Shown here: one piece after another, positions 1-6,343 of the stretch
Numbering within the stretch: the first letter of the stretch is position 1
Layout: each line of letters starts with the position of its first letter
Assembly: GCA_016296165.1 (NCBI GenBank)
Contig: JAEDJV010000066.1
Span: forward strand, 1-12,965
Direction of reading: 5' to 3'
Source: Oscillospiraceae bacterium
GTDB lineage: Bacteria > Bacillota > Clostridia > Oscillospirales > Ruminococcaceae
DNA length: 12,965 bases
Notes under the pieces: model-generated
What the model was told of the DNA's origin: nothing
Seen by the model: only the letters and a program-made list of their open reading frames with translations
The model's database searches: none
Made by a program: the position numbers and the translations under genes

Positions 1-1
1 C

Positions 2-1600
2 AGTATAGACTGCGATTTCGAAGACTTTTTCTATGTAGGTATTGATAATAACAAGGCTATGGAGGAAGTAGTCAGACATGTAGTTGAAGAACATGGCATC
101 AGGGAACTGAATTTTGTCAGCGGACCTGATACGAATCCGGAAAGTATAATGCGATTTAATTCATTCAAAAAGGTACTTGCCGAAAATAATATTAAATATA
201 AAGAAGAAGATGTATATCATGGTTCATTCCGTGAGAGAGACGGACAGGCTGCTGTTGAAAAATTCATTCAAAACGGAAATCTGAAAAGAGCAATTATATG
301 CGCAAATGATGCAACTGCTATCGGTGCTGTTGCACGACTTACTGAAAATGGTTACAGAGTTCCGGAGGATGTAATTGTTACAGGATTTGATAATATTTTC
401 AATGCAAGAAATTATTATACACCAATTACTTCTGTTGACCGTCCTCTTAAAAAATCAGGATATATTGCCTGCCAGCAGGTACATAACGCAATACTTGATA
501 TTGAGCAGGAGAGAACTGTAATTCTGGAAACACATATGACCAGAAACTGCAGCTGCGGATGTCATACAATTCAGTCTGATGATATAAATCTGTTTAAAAA
601 GGAAACATACGATATCATGGAAATATATCATCAGGATGTTCCGGCGATTAATGCGATGTCATGCAGTCTTGCGGAAAGTGATGATTTTGAGCAGAATATT
701 AATAACCTGAAAAAATACATTGAACAGATTAAGTGTGAAAAATTTTATCTTTGTCTCTGTGATGACTGGCTTGGCGATGGTAACCTTGAAAGTCATCAGA
801 GTTATCTGACCGAGGGATATACTGAATATGTTGAAGTACCGCTGGTGTACTGTAACGGAAAATTCGGAAAGCTGGACAAATTTGGAGCATATATGATGCT
901 GCATGACCTTCAGATTGATACTGAATGCAGCAAGAACTATTATTTTTCACCTCTTCATTTTAATGACCGATGTCTTGGTTATTCGGTAGTATGTAACAGT
1001 AATTTCCCTCTGAAAAGTCCGATGTATCACACATGGATTATCAATATATGTAATTCTATAGAAAACATCAGAAAACAGATTTGTCTGGAAAATGCACTGA
1101 AGAAGCTTAATTCACTATATGTAATCGATCCGCTTTCTCAGATATATAACCGCAATGGCTTCCGTGAACATGCTGACACTTATCTTTCCAGGTGCGTCAG
1201 GGAAAGAAAACCTTTGATGATAATGTTTGCGGATATGGATGGAATGAAGTACATAAACGATAATTTTGGTCATAAAGAGGGCGATAGTGCTATAAAAAAT
1301 ATGGCTGAAGCTGTAAAGCGTTCATGTATAGATAATGAGATATATGCCCGTTTCGGCGGAGATGAGTTTATTATTTTTGGTTTTGATTATACTGAAGAAA
1401 GAGCTTATATTCTGGCTGAAAGAATACAGAGAAATATAAAAGAGTATAATGACTCATCTGAAAAACCATATCTTATCGCAGCAAGTATTGGCTGGCAGAT
1501 TGATTATATGGATGATGAATCACAATTCCATATGATTATAACAAAAGCCGATCAGAAGATGTATCGTGAAAAGAAAAATAAACCTAACAGAAGAAAATAA
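2..1600 (+). CDS. Diguanylate cyclase with LacI-type periplasmic-binding sensor (5' end cut by window)
   Basis: The frame is open to the left edge, and the residues before the first internal ATG at 59 (ending VGIDNNKA) continue the fold, so the true start lies outside the window. Counting from that ATG, residues 1-150 match the C-terminal half of LacI/PBP1 sugar-binding domains (ICANDATAIGA, GYRVPEDVIVTGFDN). Residues about 165-345 form an uncharacterised middle region. Residues about 350-510 form a GGDEF domain with the metal-binding FADMD, the NFGH region and an intact RFGGDEF (GGDEF at 1355-1369, residues 433-437). It should make c-di-GMP from two GTP, probably in response to a ligand bound by the sensor; the ligand is unknown. 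No membrane segment is visible, so a cytoplasmic location is likely. The product-inhibition RxxD five residues before GGDEF is absent (IDNE there). Whether a DNA-binding HTH precedes the sensor cannot be seen. Confidence 0.9.
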   Translation, partial: SIDCDFEDFFYVGIDNNKAMEEVVRHVVEEHGIRELNFVSGPDTNPESIMRFNSFKKVLAENNIKYKEEDVYHGSFRERDGQAAVEKFIQNGNLKRAIICANDATAIGAVARLTENGYRVPEDVIVTGFDNIFNARNYYTPITSVDRPLKKSGYIACQQVHNAILDIEQERTVILETHMTRNCSCGCHTIQSDDINLFKKETYDIMEIYHQDVPAINAMSCSLAESDDFEQNINNLKKYIEQIKCEKFYLCLCDDWLGDGNLESHQSYLTEGYTEYVEVPLVYCNGKFGKLDKFGAYMMLHDLQIDTECSKNYYFSPLHFNDRCLGYSVVCNSNFPLKSPMYHTWIINICNSIENIRKQICLENALKKLNSLYVIDPLSQIYNRNGFREHADTYLSRCVRERKPLMIMFADMDGMKYINDNFGHKEGDSAIKNMAEAVKRSCIDNEIYARFGGDEFIIFGFDYTEERAYILAERIQRNIKEYNDSSEKPYLIAASIGWQIDYMDDESQFHMIITKADQKMYREKKNKPNRRK

Positions 1601-1640
1601 AAAATAATGCTCACCTTACCCAGGTGAGCATTATTTTTTA
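1601..1640. terminator. Bidirectional intrinsic terminator
   Basis: A 16-bp perfect stem (1601-1616 with 1622-1637) has a 5-base loop, with an A run on the left and a T run on the right. It starts directly after the diguanylate cyclase stop and lies about 20 bases beyond the stop of the convergent AIM24-like gene, so it can end transcripts from both sides. Confidence 0.9.
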
Positions 1641-1657
1641 TGTTTTAGATAAATTTT

Positions 1658-2335
1658 TTAACTTTTGGAAGGAATATAAGGGATGATTGAACCTGCAAAC
1701 TGTGCAATAGGCATAGTCTGGAGCCATACTCGTCCTGGTCCGGTTACTTTTGTATTGAACAAACCTTCACCGCCAAAAAGAACGTTTCCAACCCCCTTAA
1801 CTTTATCAATACTGATGGAAACTGTTGATTCCATGGCTGCAAGGTATCCGGTATCAATAAGAAGAGTCTCTCCCGGAGCAAGAACACGTTCAATAACTGA
1901 ACCGTCTATTTCGAGGAAAAGCATTCCGTTTCCTGTGAATTTCTGCATAATAAAACCTTCACCACCAAATAAACCAGATCCAACTTTCTTGTTAAGAAAA
2001 ACTTCGAAGTTTATTGAAGGTTCAGAGGCGAGATAAGCACCTTTTTGTGCGATAATACAATTCCCACCTGAAAGATTAAAAGGAATAATTGTTCCCGGAC
2101 AGTTTGTTCCAAAAGTAATTGAACCAGGCTGTTTGTAAGCAGTGTATGTATTGTGAAAGATGGACTCACCTGTAAAAGCTTTTGTAACCATCTTTCCTAA
2201 ACCACCTGTAGATGTTTCCATTTTCATGTTTTCTGTCATCCATACCATAGCGCCTTTCTGACAGTTAATTGATTCACCCGCAGACAAATCACAGCTAATT
2301 ATCGGAAATGGTGAGCCTGTGATGTTATAATTCAT
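1658..2335 (-). CDS. TIGR00266 / AIM24-family protein
   Basis: This encodes a 225-residue soluble protein of the TIGR00266 (AIM24-like) family, which folds as beta-sandwich repeats rich in glycine. Visible hallmarks are the two related segments GLFGGEGFIMQKFTGNG (about 121-137) and NVLFGGEGLFNTKVTGPG (about 184-201), followed by VWLQTMP. No signal peptide, membrane helix or catalytic motif is seen. The biochemical function of bacterial members is not established. The start at 2335 has AAGGGGGA about eight bases upstream. A further in-frame ATG at 2392 lies inside the -10 box of the promoter at 2384-2412, so it would not be transcribed. The gene appears to be monocistronic, with its own promoter and the shared terminator at its 3' end. 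Confidence 0.87.
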   Translation of the reverse strand: MNYNITGSPFPIISCDLSAGESINCQKGAMVWMTENMKMETSTGGLGKMVTKAFTGESIFHNTYTAYKQPGSITFGTNCPGTIIPFNLSGGNCIIAQKGAYLASEPSINFEVFLNKKVGSGLFGGEGFIMQKFTGNGMLFLEIDGSVIERVLAPGETLLIDTGYLAAMESTVSISIDKVKGVGNVLFGGEGLFNTKVTGPGRVWLQTMPIAQFAGSIIPYIPSKS

Positions 2336-2383
2336 AAAAATTTCCCCCTTGTTATCTATGAAAAAATAAAATATAATAGTTTG

Positions 2384-2412
2384 ATTATACATTATATAAA
2401 CAATTTTGTCAA
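2384..2412 (-). promoter_or_regulatory. Sigma-A promoter of the AIM24-like gene
   Basis: Read on the minus strand, TTGACA (2412-2407) is followed by a 17-base spacer and TATAAT (2389-2384), a full consensus match. The expected transcript start near 2377 gives a leader of about 40 bases before the ATG at 2335. Confidence 0.85.
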
Positions 2413-2508
2413 TATTTTTTGACGATTTATGAAAAAATATTTACGTCAAATAATTGGTTGGAATTAGTGTATATAAACAAAAAAAAATAATATTTGTATT
2501 TTCTTTTG

Positions 2509-2537
2509 TTGACTTAATTGTTTTCAAATGATATAAT
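2509..2537 (+). promoter_or_regulatory. Sigma-A promoter of the surface-protein gene
   Basis: TTGACT (2509-2514), a 17-base spacer and TATAAT (2532-2537) lie about 30 bases before the start codon. It is divergent from the promoter at 2384-2412, with about 95 AT-rich bases between the two -35 boxes. Confidence 0.85.
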
Positions 2538-2569
2538 AATTATAGTATATTAATCAGGGGGGATTGAAT

Positions 2570-3625
2570 ATGGGCAAAAACAAGTCAAGTATGAAAAACA
2601 CAGTATTTATCGTATGTTTTATCGCCATGGCTGTAATTTTACTTTTAATATGTATTTTTATGTTTGGCATGACTGATAAAGGCGATGAGTCAACTATCAG
2701 CGATGATACTTCGTATCCTGTAGTGACAGAGGATACTTTACCTGTTACTTCAGAAGCTGAAATTACTGAAACAGATACGGAAGAAATAACCGAGGTTACA
2801 GAGGAAAAAACAAAATCGCTGGCATTTTCCGATAGCAACTCAGAACTCCGCGATATCAATGCTGTACTGGATAAAGAAAAAAATAAAACTTACAGAGTAA
2901 ATCTGTCTGAAATAGCTGATGAATGGGATGTAATTACATCGTTTACTTTTTACTTCAGTTCCGCTGACGGAATCAGCAATATGGGCTTAACAAAAATAGG
3001 TTCAGGGGTATCAGTTTCTGAAGACTGTCCTTATGCGACGGATGAATTATGGTACCAGCCGGAGGATTTTTCTATTGAAAATCAGGGAACACAGTCTATG
3101 GTAAAATGGGATATTCCTGAAGATGTCAGATTATATATTAATATCGCAGACGGTAAACTTATGTTTGGATATTGGTGGAGTGATATTGATTCTGTAAAGC
3201 TTGACAGAATTGTATGTGAAAAAATGTCTATTCTCAATGTTTCCTGTGACGGTGAGAAAAATATTGAATGTAAAAAGCAGCTCTCATATTCTGAAACTTC
3301 AAACGTTATTTCTGTTCCGGTAAGAGATCTGATAAGTGAAAACGAAACTATTCAATCTATAGATTTTTCGTTCACAGGATCGGGAGGAGATTCCAAATGT
3401 GATTGTTCAGCATATTTTTCTGTAAATACAGCTGAAGGTGTGTACACGTCAAGGATAGCAGGAGTGCAGGAAAGCGGCAATGTTTTTAATCTGGCTTGGA
3501 TAATACCAGAGGATGTATTAAAAAATATTGACTATAACTCAGATTTTGAGATTAATATTATGGAGAGTTCTGTTTCAGAATTGACTCTCGATAAGATTCG
3601 TGTTCAGTGGAGTGAAAAAAAATAA
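2570..3625 (+). CDS. Membrane-anchored extracellular protein with two related beta-rich modules
   Basis: The protein has 351 residues. A short basic N-terminus is followed by one hydrophobic helix (about 11-34), an acidic Thr/Ser/Glu-rich stalk (about 36-82) and an extracellular part that looks like two copies of one module. The end of copy 1 (KWDIPEDV ... YWWSDIDSVKLDRI, about 179-214) aligns with the end of copy 2 (AWIIPEDV ... SSVSELTLDKI, about 309-343). These resemble the accessory beta-sandwich modules on Ruminococcus cellulosomal proteins, possibly the DUF5620 type; this is from memory and unverified. No catalytic motif or dockerin is seen, so a sugar-binding or structural role at the surface is only a guess. 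The start at 2570 has AGGGGGGA seven bases upstream. A TTG at 2564 in the same frame is too close to that site. Confidence 0.8.
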   Translation: MGKNKSSMKNTVFIVCFIAMAVILLLICIFMFGMTDKGDESTISDDTSYPVVTEDTLPVTSEAEITETDTEEITEVTEEKTKSLAFSDSNSELRDINAVLDKEKNKTYRVNLSEIADEWDVITSFTFYFSSADGISNMGLTKIGSGVSVSEDCPYATDELWYQPEDFSIENQGTQSMVKWDIPEDVRLYINIADGKLMFGYWWSDIDSVKLDRIVCEKMSILNVSCDGEKNIECKKQLSYSETSNVISVPVRDLISENETIQSIDFSFTGSGGDSKCDCSAYFSVNTAEGVYTSRIAGVQESGNVFNLAWIIPEDVLKNIDYNSDFEINIMESSVSELTLDKIRVQWSEKK

Positions 3626-3627
3626 GT

Positions 3628-3668
3628 AAAAAGATACAGGTTAAAATTCAGGCCTGTATCTTTTTTTA
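3628..3668 (+). terminator. Intrinsic terminator after the surface-protein gene
   Basis: A 13-bp stem (3628-3640 with 3653-3665) closes a 12-base loop and ends in a run of seven T. It lies just after the stop codon and separates this gene from the sigma factor gene. Confidence 0.88.
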
Positions 3669-3682
3669 TATTAAGGAATAAT

Positions 3683-3710
3683 TTTACTGTGACTATGATA
3701 TAAATATTAT
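3683..3710 (+). promoter_or_regulatory. Possible promoter of the sigma factor gene
   Basis: TTTACT (3683-3688) and TATTAT (3705-3710) have a 16-base spacer. This is a weak sigma-A match, with a predicted start only a few bases before the ribosome site. No SigE-type -10 was evident by eye, so the controlling sigma factor is uncertain. Confidence 0.4.
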
Positions 3711-3734
3711 ATAGAATATCAGGGGATGATAGAT

Positions 3735-4418
3735 ATGTTTAGTCAAATCATTGCCGAAGCAATGAAAAGCTTGTTGTTTTTTGCACTTCATGTTGAAAAT
3801 ATAAATGCGTTTCCAAAACCATTAAGTAAATCAGATGAAGAAAAATATTTTCGTCTGATGAATGAAGAAAACAATAAAGAGGCCAGAAATATTTTAATAG
3901 AACATAATTTGCGTCTGGTGGCTCATATAATAAAAAAATATTATTCTAAATCACGAGATCAGGAGGAACTTATTTCAATAGGGACAATAGGGCTGATTAA
4001 AGCGGTTTCTACATTTAACTGTGAAAAAGGGAGCAGATTTGCTACATATGCAAGCCGTTGTGTTGAAAATGAGATTCTTATGTATTTCAGACAGCAGAAA
4101 AAAACGGCAGGAGATATCTATATCGATACACCAATAGATACAGACAAGGACGGAAATCAGCTTACACTTATGGATATACTTGCGGACGAACGTTCAGTTA
4201 CCGAAGAAGTAGAACTTCTGATTAATTCAAAAAAACTGTATAGTATAATAAAGGAGTGTCTTGATAGCAGGGAAATGGAGATTGTATCGATGAGGTACGG
4301 ACTTTTCGGATATTCTCCTCAAACTCAGAAAGAAGTAGCTGATAAACTAAATATATCGCGCAGTTATGTATCTAGGATTGAAAAAAAGGCACTTAGCAAA
4401 TTAAAGAAGAAAATGTAA
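3735..4418 (+). CDS. sigK: SigK-type RNA polymerase sigma factor (pro-sigma-K-like)
   Basis: This 227-residue sigma-70 family protein resembles sporulation sigma-K. The core shows AFPKPLS, ARNILIEHNLRLVAHI and DQEELISIGTIGLIKAV in region 2 (about 45-120), then ENEILMYFRQ, a DTDKDGN-TLMDIL stretch, and a region 4 helix-turn-helix with SRSYVSRIEKKALSKL (about 197-223). Residues 1-20 are hydrophobic and align in length and position with the cleaved pro-peptide of Bacillus pro-sigma-K. It would direct RNA polymerase to a late, possibly mother-cell, regulon. The frame is uninterrupted, with no skin-type insertion. The start at 3735 has AGGGG nine bases upstream. The in-frame ATG at 3726 abuts that site and is less likely. 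A SigE-like paralogue is the main alternative. Confidence 0.87.
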   Translation: MFSQIIAEAMKSLLFFALHVENINAFPKPLSKSDEEKYFRLMNEENNKEARNILIEHNLRLVAHIIKKYYSKSRDQEELISIGTIGLIKAVSTFNCEKGSRFATYASRCVENEILMYFRQQKKTAGDIYIDTPIDTDKDGNQLTLMDILADERSVTEEVELLINSKKLYSIIKECLDSREMEIVSMRYGLFGYSPQTQKEVADKLNISRSYVSRIEKKALSKLKKKM

Positions 4419-4460
4419 TGAAATATTTCTTATATCAAGTCAGGTATGCAGCAAATTTTA

Positions 4461-4490
4461 TTGACTTAAACCTCGTAATTATGGTAATAT
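4461..4490 (+). promoter_or_regulatory. Candidate promoter of the small transcript
   Basis: TTGACT (4461-4466), an 18-base spacer and TAATAT (4485-4490) preceded by an extended TGG. It lies about 40 bases after the sigma gene stop, and no conventional gene follows for 270 bases. Confidence 0.55.
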
Positions 4491-4522
4491 AATGGTGATA
4501 CCTAATCTTGAAGTGCTTACAG

Positions 4523-4570
4523 TTTAATCAAATGAGGTATTTTGAACCCATTTGATTAAAGGTTTTTATT
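4523..4570 (+). other. 12-bp stem-loop with T tract beside a ribosome site
   Basis: Perfect arms 4523-4534 and 4549-4560 are followed by GG and five T. It could act as a weak terminator. It could also partly sequester an AAAGG ribosome site (4558-4562) that sits eight bases before the ATG at 4571. Confidence 0.5.
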
Positions 4571-4627
4571 ATGTACATTTGGGTTTACAACATATATGAA
4601 CAGATACGCTATATCTTTTACAATTGA
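4571..4627 (+). CDS. Candidate 18-residue aromatic-rich peptide
   Basis: This short frame starts with ATG eight bases after AAAGG and encodes 18 residues, seven of them aromatic (five Tyr, one Trp, one Phe), with several Ile. It ends 15 bases before the terminator hairpin at 4643. Composition and position would suit a leader peptide or a tiny membrane peptide. A frame this short occurs often by chance and I recognise no family, so it is listed only as a candidate. Confidence 0.22.
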   Translation: MYIWVYNIYEQIRYIFYN

Positions 4628-4642
4628 AAAATGTTAATAAAG

Positions 4643-4674
4643 AGTTTACAGCCGGTGTACTGTAAACTTTTTTC
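4643..4674 (+). terminator. Intrinsic terminator upstream of nfeD
   Basis: A 9-bp perfect stem (4643-4651 with 4660-4668) has an 8-base loop and runs into six T. It closes the candidate small transcript and isolates the nfeD promoter. Confidence 0.82.
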
Positions 4675-4686
4675 TTTCAAATAATC

Positions 4687-4715
4687 TTGAATTTTTTCAT
4701 AGAGTATGTTATCAT
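4687..4715 (+). promoter_or_regulatory. Promoter of the nfeD-SPFH unit
   Basis: TTGAAT (4687-4692), a 17-base spacer and TATCAT (4710-4715) preceded by TGT form an extended -10 promoter. The expected transcript start is near 4722. Confidence 0.65.
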
Positions 4716-4762
4716 ATAGATGTATCAGAAAGATATATGATACAGAAAGGGGCAAGGGACTT

Positions 4763-5227
4763 ATGGATAAGCATACGATTATCTGGGCAGTTATTTTTGT
4801 TTTGGCTGTTATTATTGAGATGGCTTCTATGCAGCTTATTTCGATATGGTTTGCATTTGGAGCACTCATCGCTTTTTTGGTATCGTTCTTTCTCCCGTTT
4901 GGATATCAGCTCGCTGTGTTTGTTATAGCGACCGGACTTCTGCTGATTTCTACCAGACCGTTACTTAAGAAGCTAAAAAAACCAATAGTTCCAACCAATC
5001 ATGAACTTGATGTCGGCCAGACGGCTTTGGTTATTGAAGATATCAATGTTTCAGAAAATACAGGGAGAGTCAGACTTAAGGGAGTTGACTGGAATGCTGT
5101 TTCTGAAAACGGTGAACTGATTGGAAAGGATGAATCTGTGGTAGTCAGAAAAATCCAGGGAACAAAACTTATTGTCTCAGCAAAAAACAGCTCAGATGAT
5201 AAAAACAAGGAAAAGACAGTACTTTGA
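4763..5227 (+). CDS. NfeD-like membrane protein (short form)
   Basis: A 154-residue protein with three hydrophobic helices (about 5-22, 24-42 and 46-63), then a basic stretch and a C-terminal OB-fold domain (about 83-140) with the family pattern GRVRLKGVDWNAVSENGE and a closing V-I-GT-LIV segment. It is the short NfeD form without the N-terminal ClpP-like protease. Such proteins are the usual membrane partner of SPFH/stomatin proteins, and the SPFH gene follows after 59 bases in the same direction. The start at 4763 is preceded by AAAGGGG and AAGGG. The in-frame ATG at 4706 lies within the promoter between -35 and -10 and is rejected. Its expected role is in organising or stabilising the SPFH assembly in the membrane. 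Confidence 0.88.
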   Translation: MDKHTIIWAVIFVLAVIIEMASMQLISIWFAFGALIAFLVSFFLPFGYQLAVFVIATGLLLISTRPLLKKLKKPIVPTNHELDVGQTALVIEDINVSENTGRVRLKGVDWNAVSENGELIGKDESVVVRKIQGTKLIVSAKNSSDDKNKEKTVL

Positions 5228-5286
5228 TTAGTATCTGCAGTGAAGAAAACATTTTTGTCAAACAGAAAGGTAAAGGGTAATTAGCA

Positions 5287-6255
5287 ATGGGTACTTATAT
5301 TATTATCGGTGTTATAATTTTCATTTTTATCATTATTATTTCCTGCATTAAGATTGTTCCGCAGGCGCAGGAATATGTAGTAGAAAGACTTGGTGCGTAT
5401 TATGCTTCGTGGACAACAGGACTTCATTTTTTAATTCCGTTTTTTGATAAGGTTGCCAAGAAGATTTCTATAAAGGAACAGGTTGTTGATTTTAAGCCGC
5501 AGCCGGTTATCACAAAAGATAATGTAACAATGCAGATCGATACAGTAGTATTCTTTCAGGTAACAGATGCAAAGCAGTATGCGTACGGTGTTGAAAAGCC
5601 AATGGCAGCTATTGAAAATCTTACAGCAACAACACTCAGAAACATAATCGGTGAACTTGAACTTGATGCAACACTCACATCAAGAGACTTCATTAACACC
5701 AAGATTACTGCTAAGCTGGATGAAGCTACAGACAGATGGGGAATTAAAGTTAATCGTGTTGAACTGAAGAATATTCTTCCTCCAAGAGAAATTCAGGATG
5801 CAATGGAAAAGCAGATGAAGGCTGAACGAGAAAGACGTGAAAAGATTCTTCAGGCAGAGGGTGAAAAGAAGTCAGCCGTACTCGTGGCAGAAGGTGAAAA
5901 GGATTCACAGATACTCAGAGCACAGGCAGAAAAAGAAGCTCAGATTCTCAAGGCGCAGGCTGAAAAGGAGGCAATGATTCTTCGTGCCGATGCTGCAAGA
6001 GAACAGAAGATTCTTGAAGCTACCGGTGAAGCTAAGGCTATTGAACTTGTACAGCAGGCACTTGCAGAAAGTATCGTGAAACTTAACGAAGCATCACCGA
6101 GTGAGAAAGTTATTACACTCAAGTCTCTTGAAGCATTTGCAAAGGCAGCTGACGGAAAGGCTACAAAACTCATTATTCCAAGCGAGATACAGGGTATAGC
6201 TGGTCTTGCAGCCGGAATAAAAAGCGTTGCAGCGACTGTAGACGAGAATAAATAA
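5287..6255 (+). CDS. SPFH/stomatin-like membrane scaffold protein (slipin/QmcA type)
   Basis: A 322-residue protein with an N-terminal helix (about 4-23), an SPFH/band-7 domain (about 24-190; VPQAQEYVVERLG, TKDNVTMQIDTVVFFQV, VNRVELKNILPP) and a long Ala/Glu/Lys coiled coil (about 175-245) containing repeats such as RAQAEKEAQILKAQAEKEAM. The C-terminus, ending near SEIQGIAGLAAG, is short and typical. Proteins of this family oligomerise into membrane scaffolds linked to lipid microdomains and quality control. The sequence is stomatin/QmcA-like and does not look like FloA or flotillin. AAAGGG lies nine bases before the start. It is very probably co-transcribed with nfeD. The gene is somewhat less A+T-rich and more codon-biased than its neighbours, which may mean strong expression (inference). 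Confidence 0.92.
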   Translation: MGTYIIIGVIIFIFIIIISCIKIVPQAQEYVVERLGAYYASWTTGLHFLIPFFDKVAKKISIKEQVVDFKPQPVITKDNVTMQIDTVVFFQVTDAKQYAYGVEKPMAAIENLTATTLRNIIGELELDATLTSRDFINTKITAKLDEATDRWGIKVNRVELKNILPPREIQDAMEKQMKAERERREKILQAEGEKKSAVLVAEGEKDSQILRAQAEKEAQILKAQAEKEAMILRADAAREQKILEATGEAKAIELVQQALAESIVKLNEASPSEKVITLKSLEAFAKAADGKATKLIIPSEIQGIAGLAAGIKSVAATVDENK

Positions 6256-6280
6256 ATCTACTGTTTTACTGGTTATATTT

Positions 6281-6322
6281 TTAAACGGACTTTCGGAAAA
6301 ACCGATAAGTCCGTTTAATTAT
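6281..6322 (+). terminator. Stem-loop after the SPFH gene (terminator or attenuator)
   Basis: A 12-bp stem (6281-6292 with 6307-6318) carries an inner 4-bp helix (TCGG with CCGA). The tract after it is T-rich but interrupted, so termination may be partial. No convincing promoter lies between it and the cardiolipin synthase gene. Confidence 0.6.
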
Positions 6323-6343
6323 TCAATAAAAAAGAGTGATGAT

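Larger units (their letters stand above)
4497..4672 (+). ncRNA. Candidate small RNA or leader transcript, about 175 nt
   Basis: The gap between the sigma gene and nfeD holds a promoter, then a perfect 12-bp stem (4523-4534 with 4549-4560, 14-base loop), then a terminator hairpin (4643-4668). ATACCT at 4498-4503 is complementary to AGGTAT at 4535-4540 in the loop of the first hairpin, so an alternative fold is possible. I do not recognise a known RNA or riboswitch family. The bounds are inferred from the promoter and terminator; transcription is not shown. Confidence 0.35.

Noticed and set aside
1683..2036. 117-codon + strand frame opposite the AIM24-like gene
   Set aside because: It is antisense to a clearly conserved protein, Pro/Ser-rich by complementarity, and starts in the wrong context.
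2336..2392. Longer start for the AIM24-like gene at 2392
   Set aside because: That ATG overlaps the -10 box; the ATG at 2335 has a good ribosome site.
2570..4418. A SigI/RsgI-like pair: membrane protein with external carbohydrate-like modules beside a sigma factor gene
   Set aside because: The membrane protein has only about ten residues on the cytoplasmic side, so no anti-sigma domain. The sigma factor is SigK-like and not SigI-like, and a strong terminator separates the genes.
4497..4672. 6S RNA
   Set aside because: The length is similar, but the 5' and 3' parts do not form the long closing stem with a central bubble; instead there are two local hairpins.
5287..6255. FloA or flotillin identity for the SPFH protein
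   Set aside because: The sequence pattern, the Ala/Glu/Lys coiled coil and the short NfeD partner fit the stomatin/QmcA branch better than FloA or flotillin.
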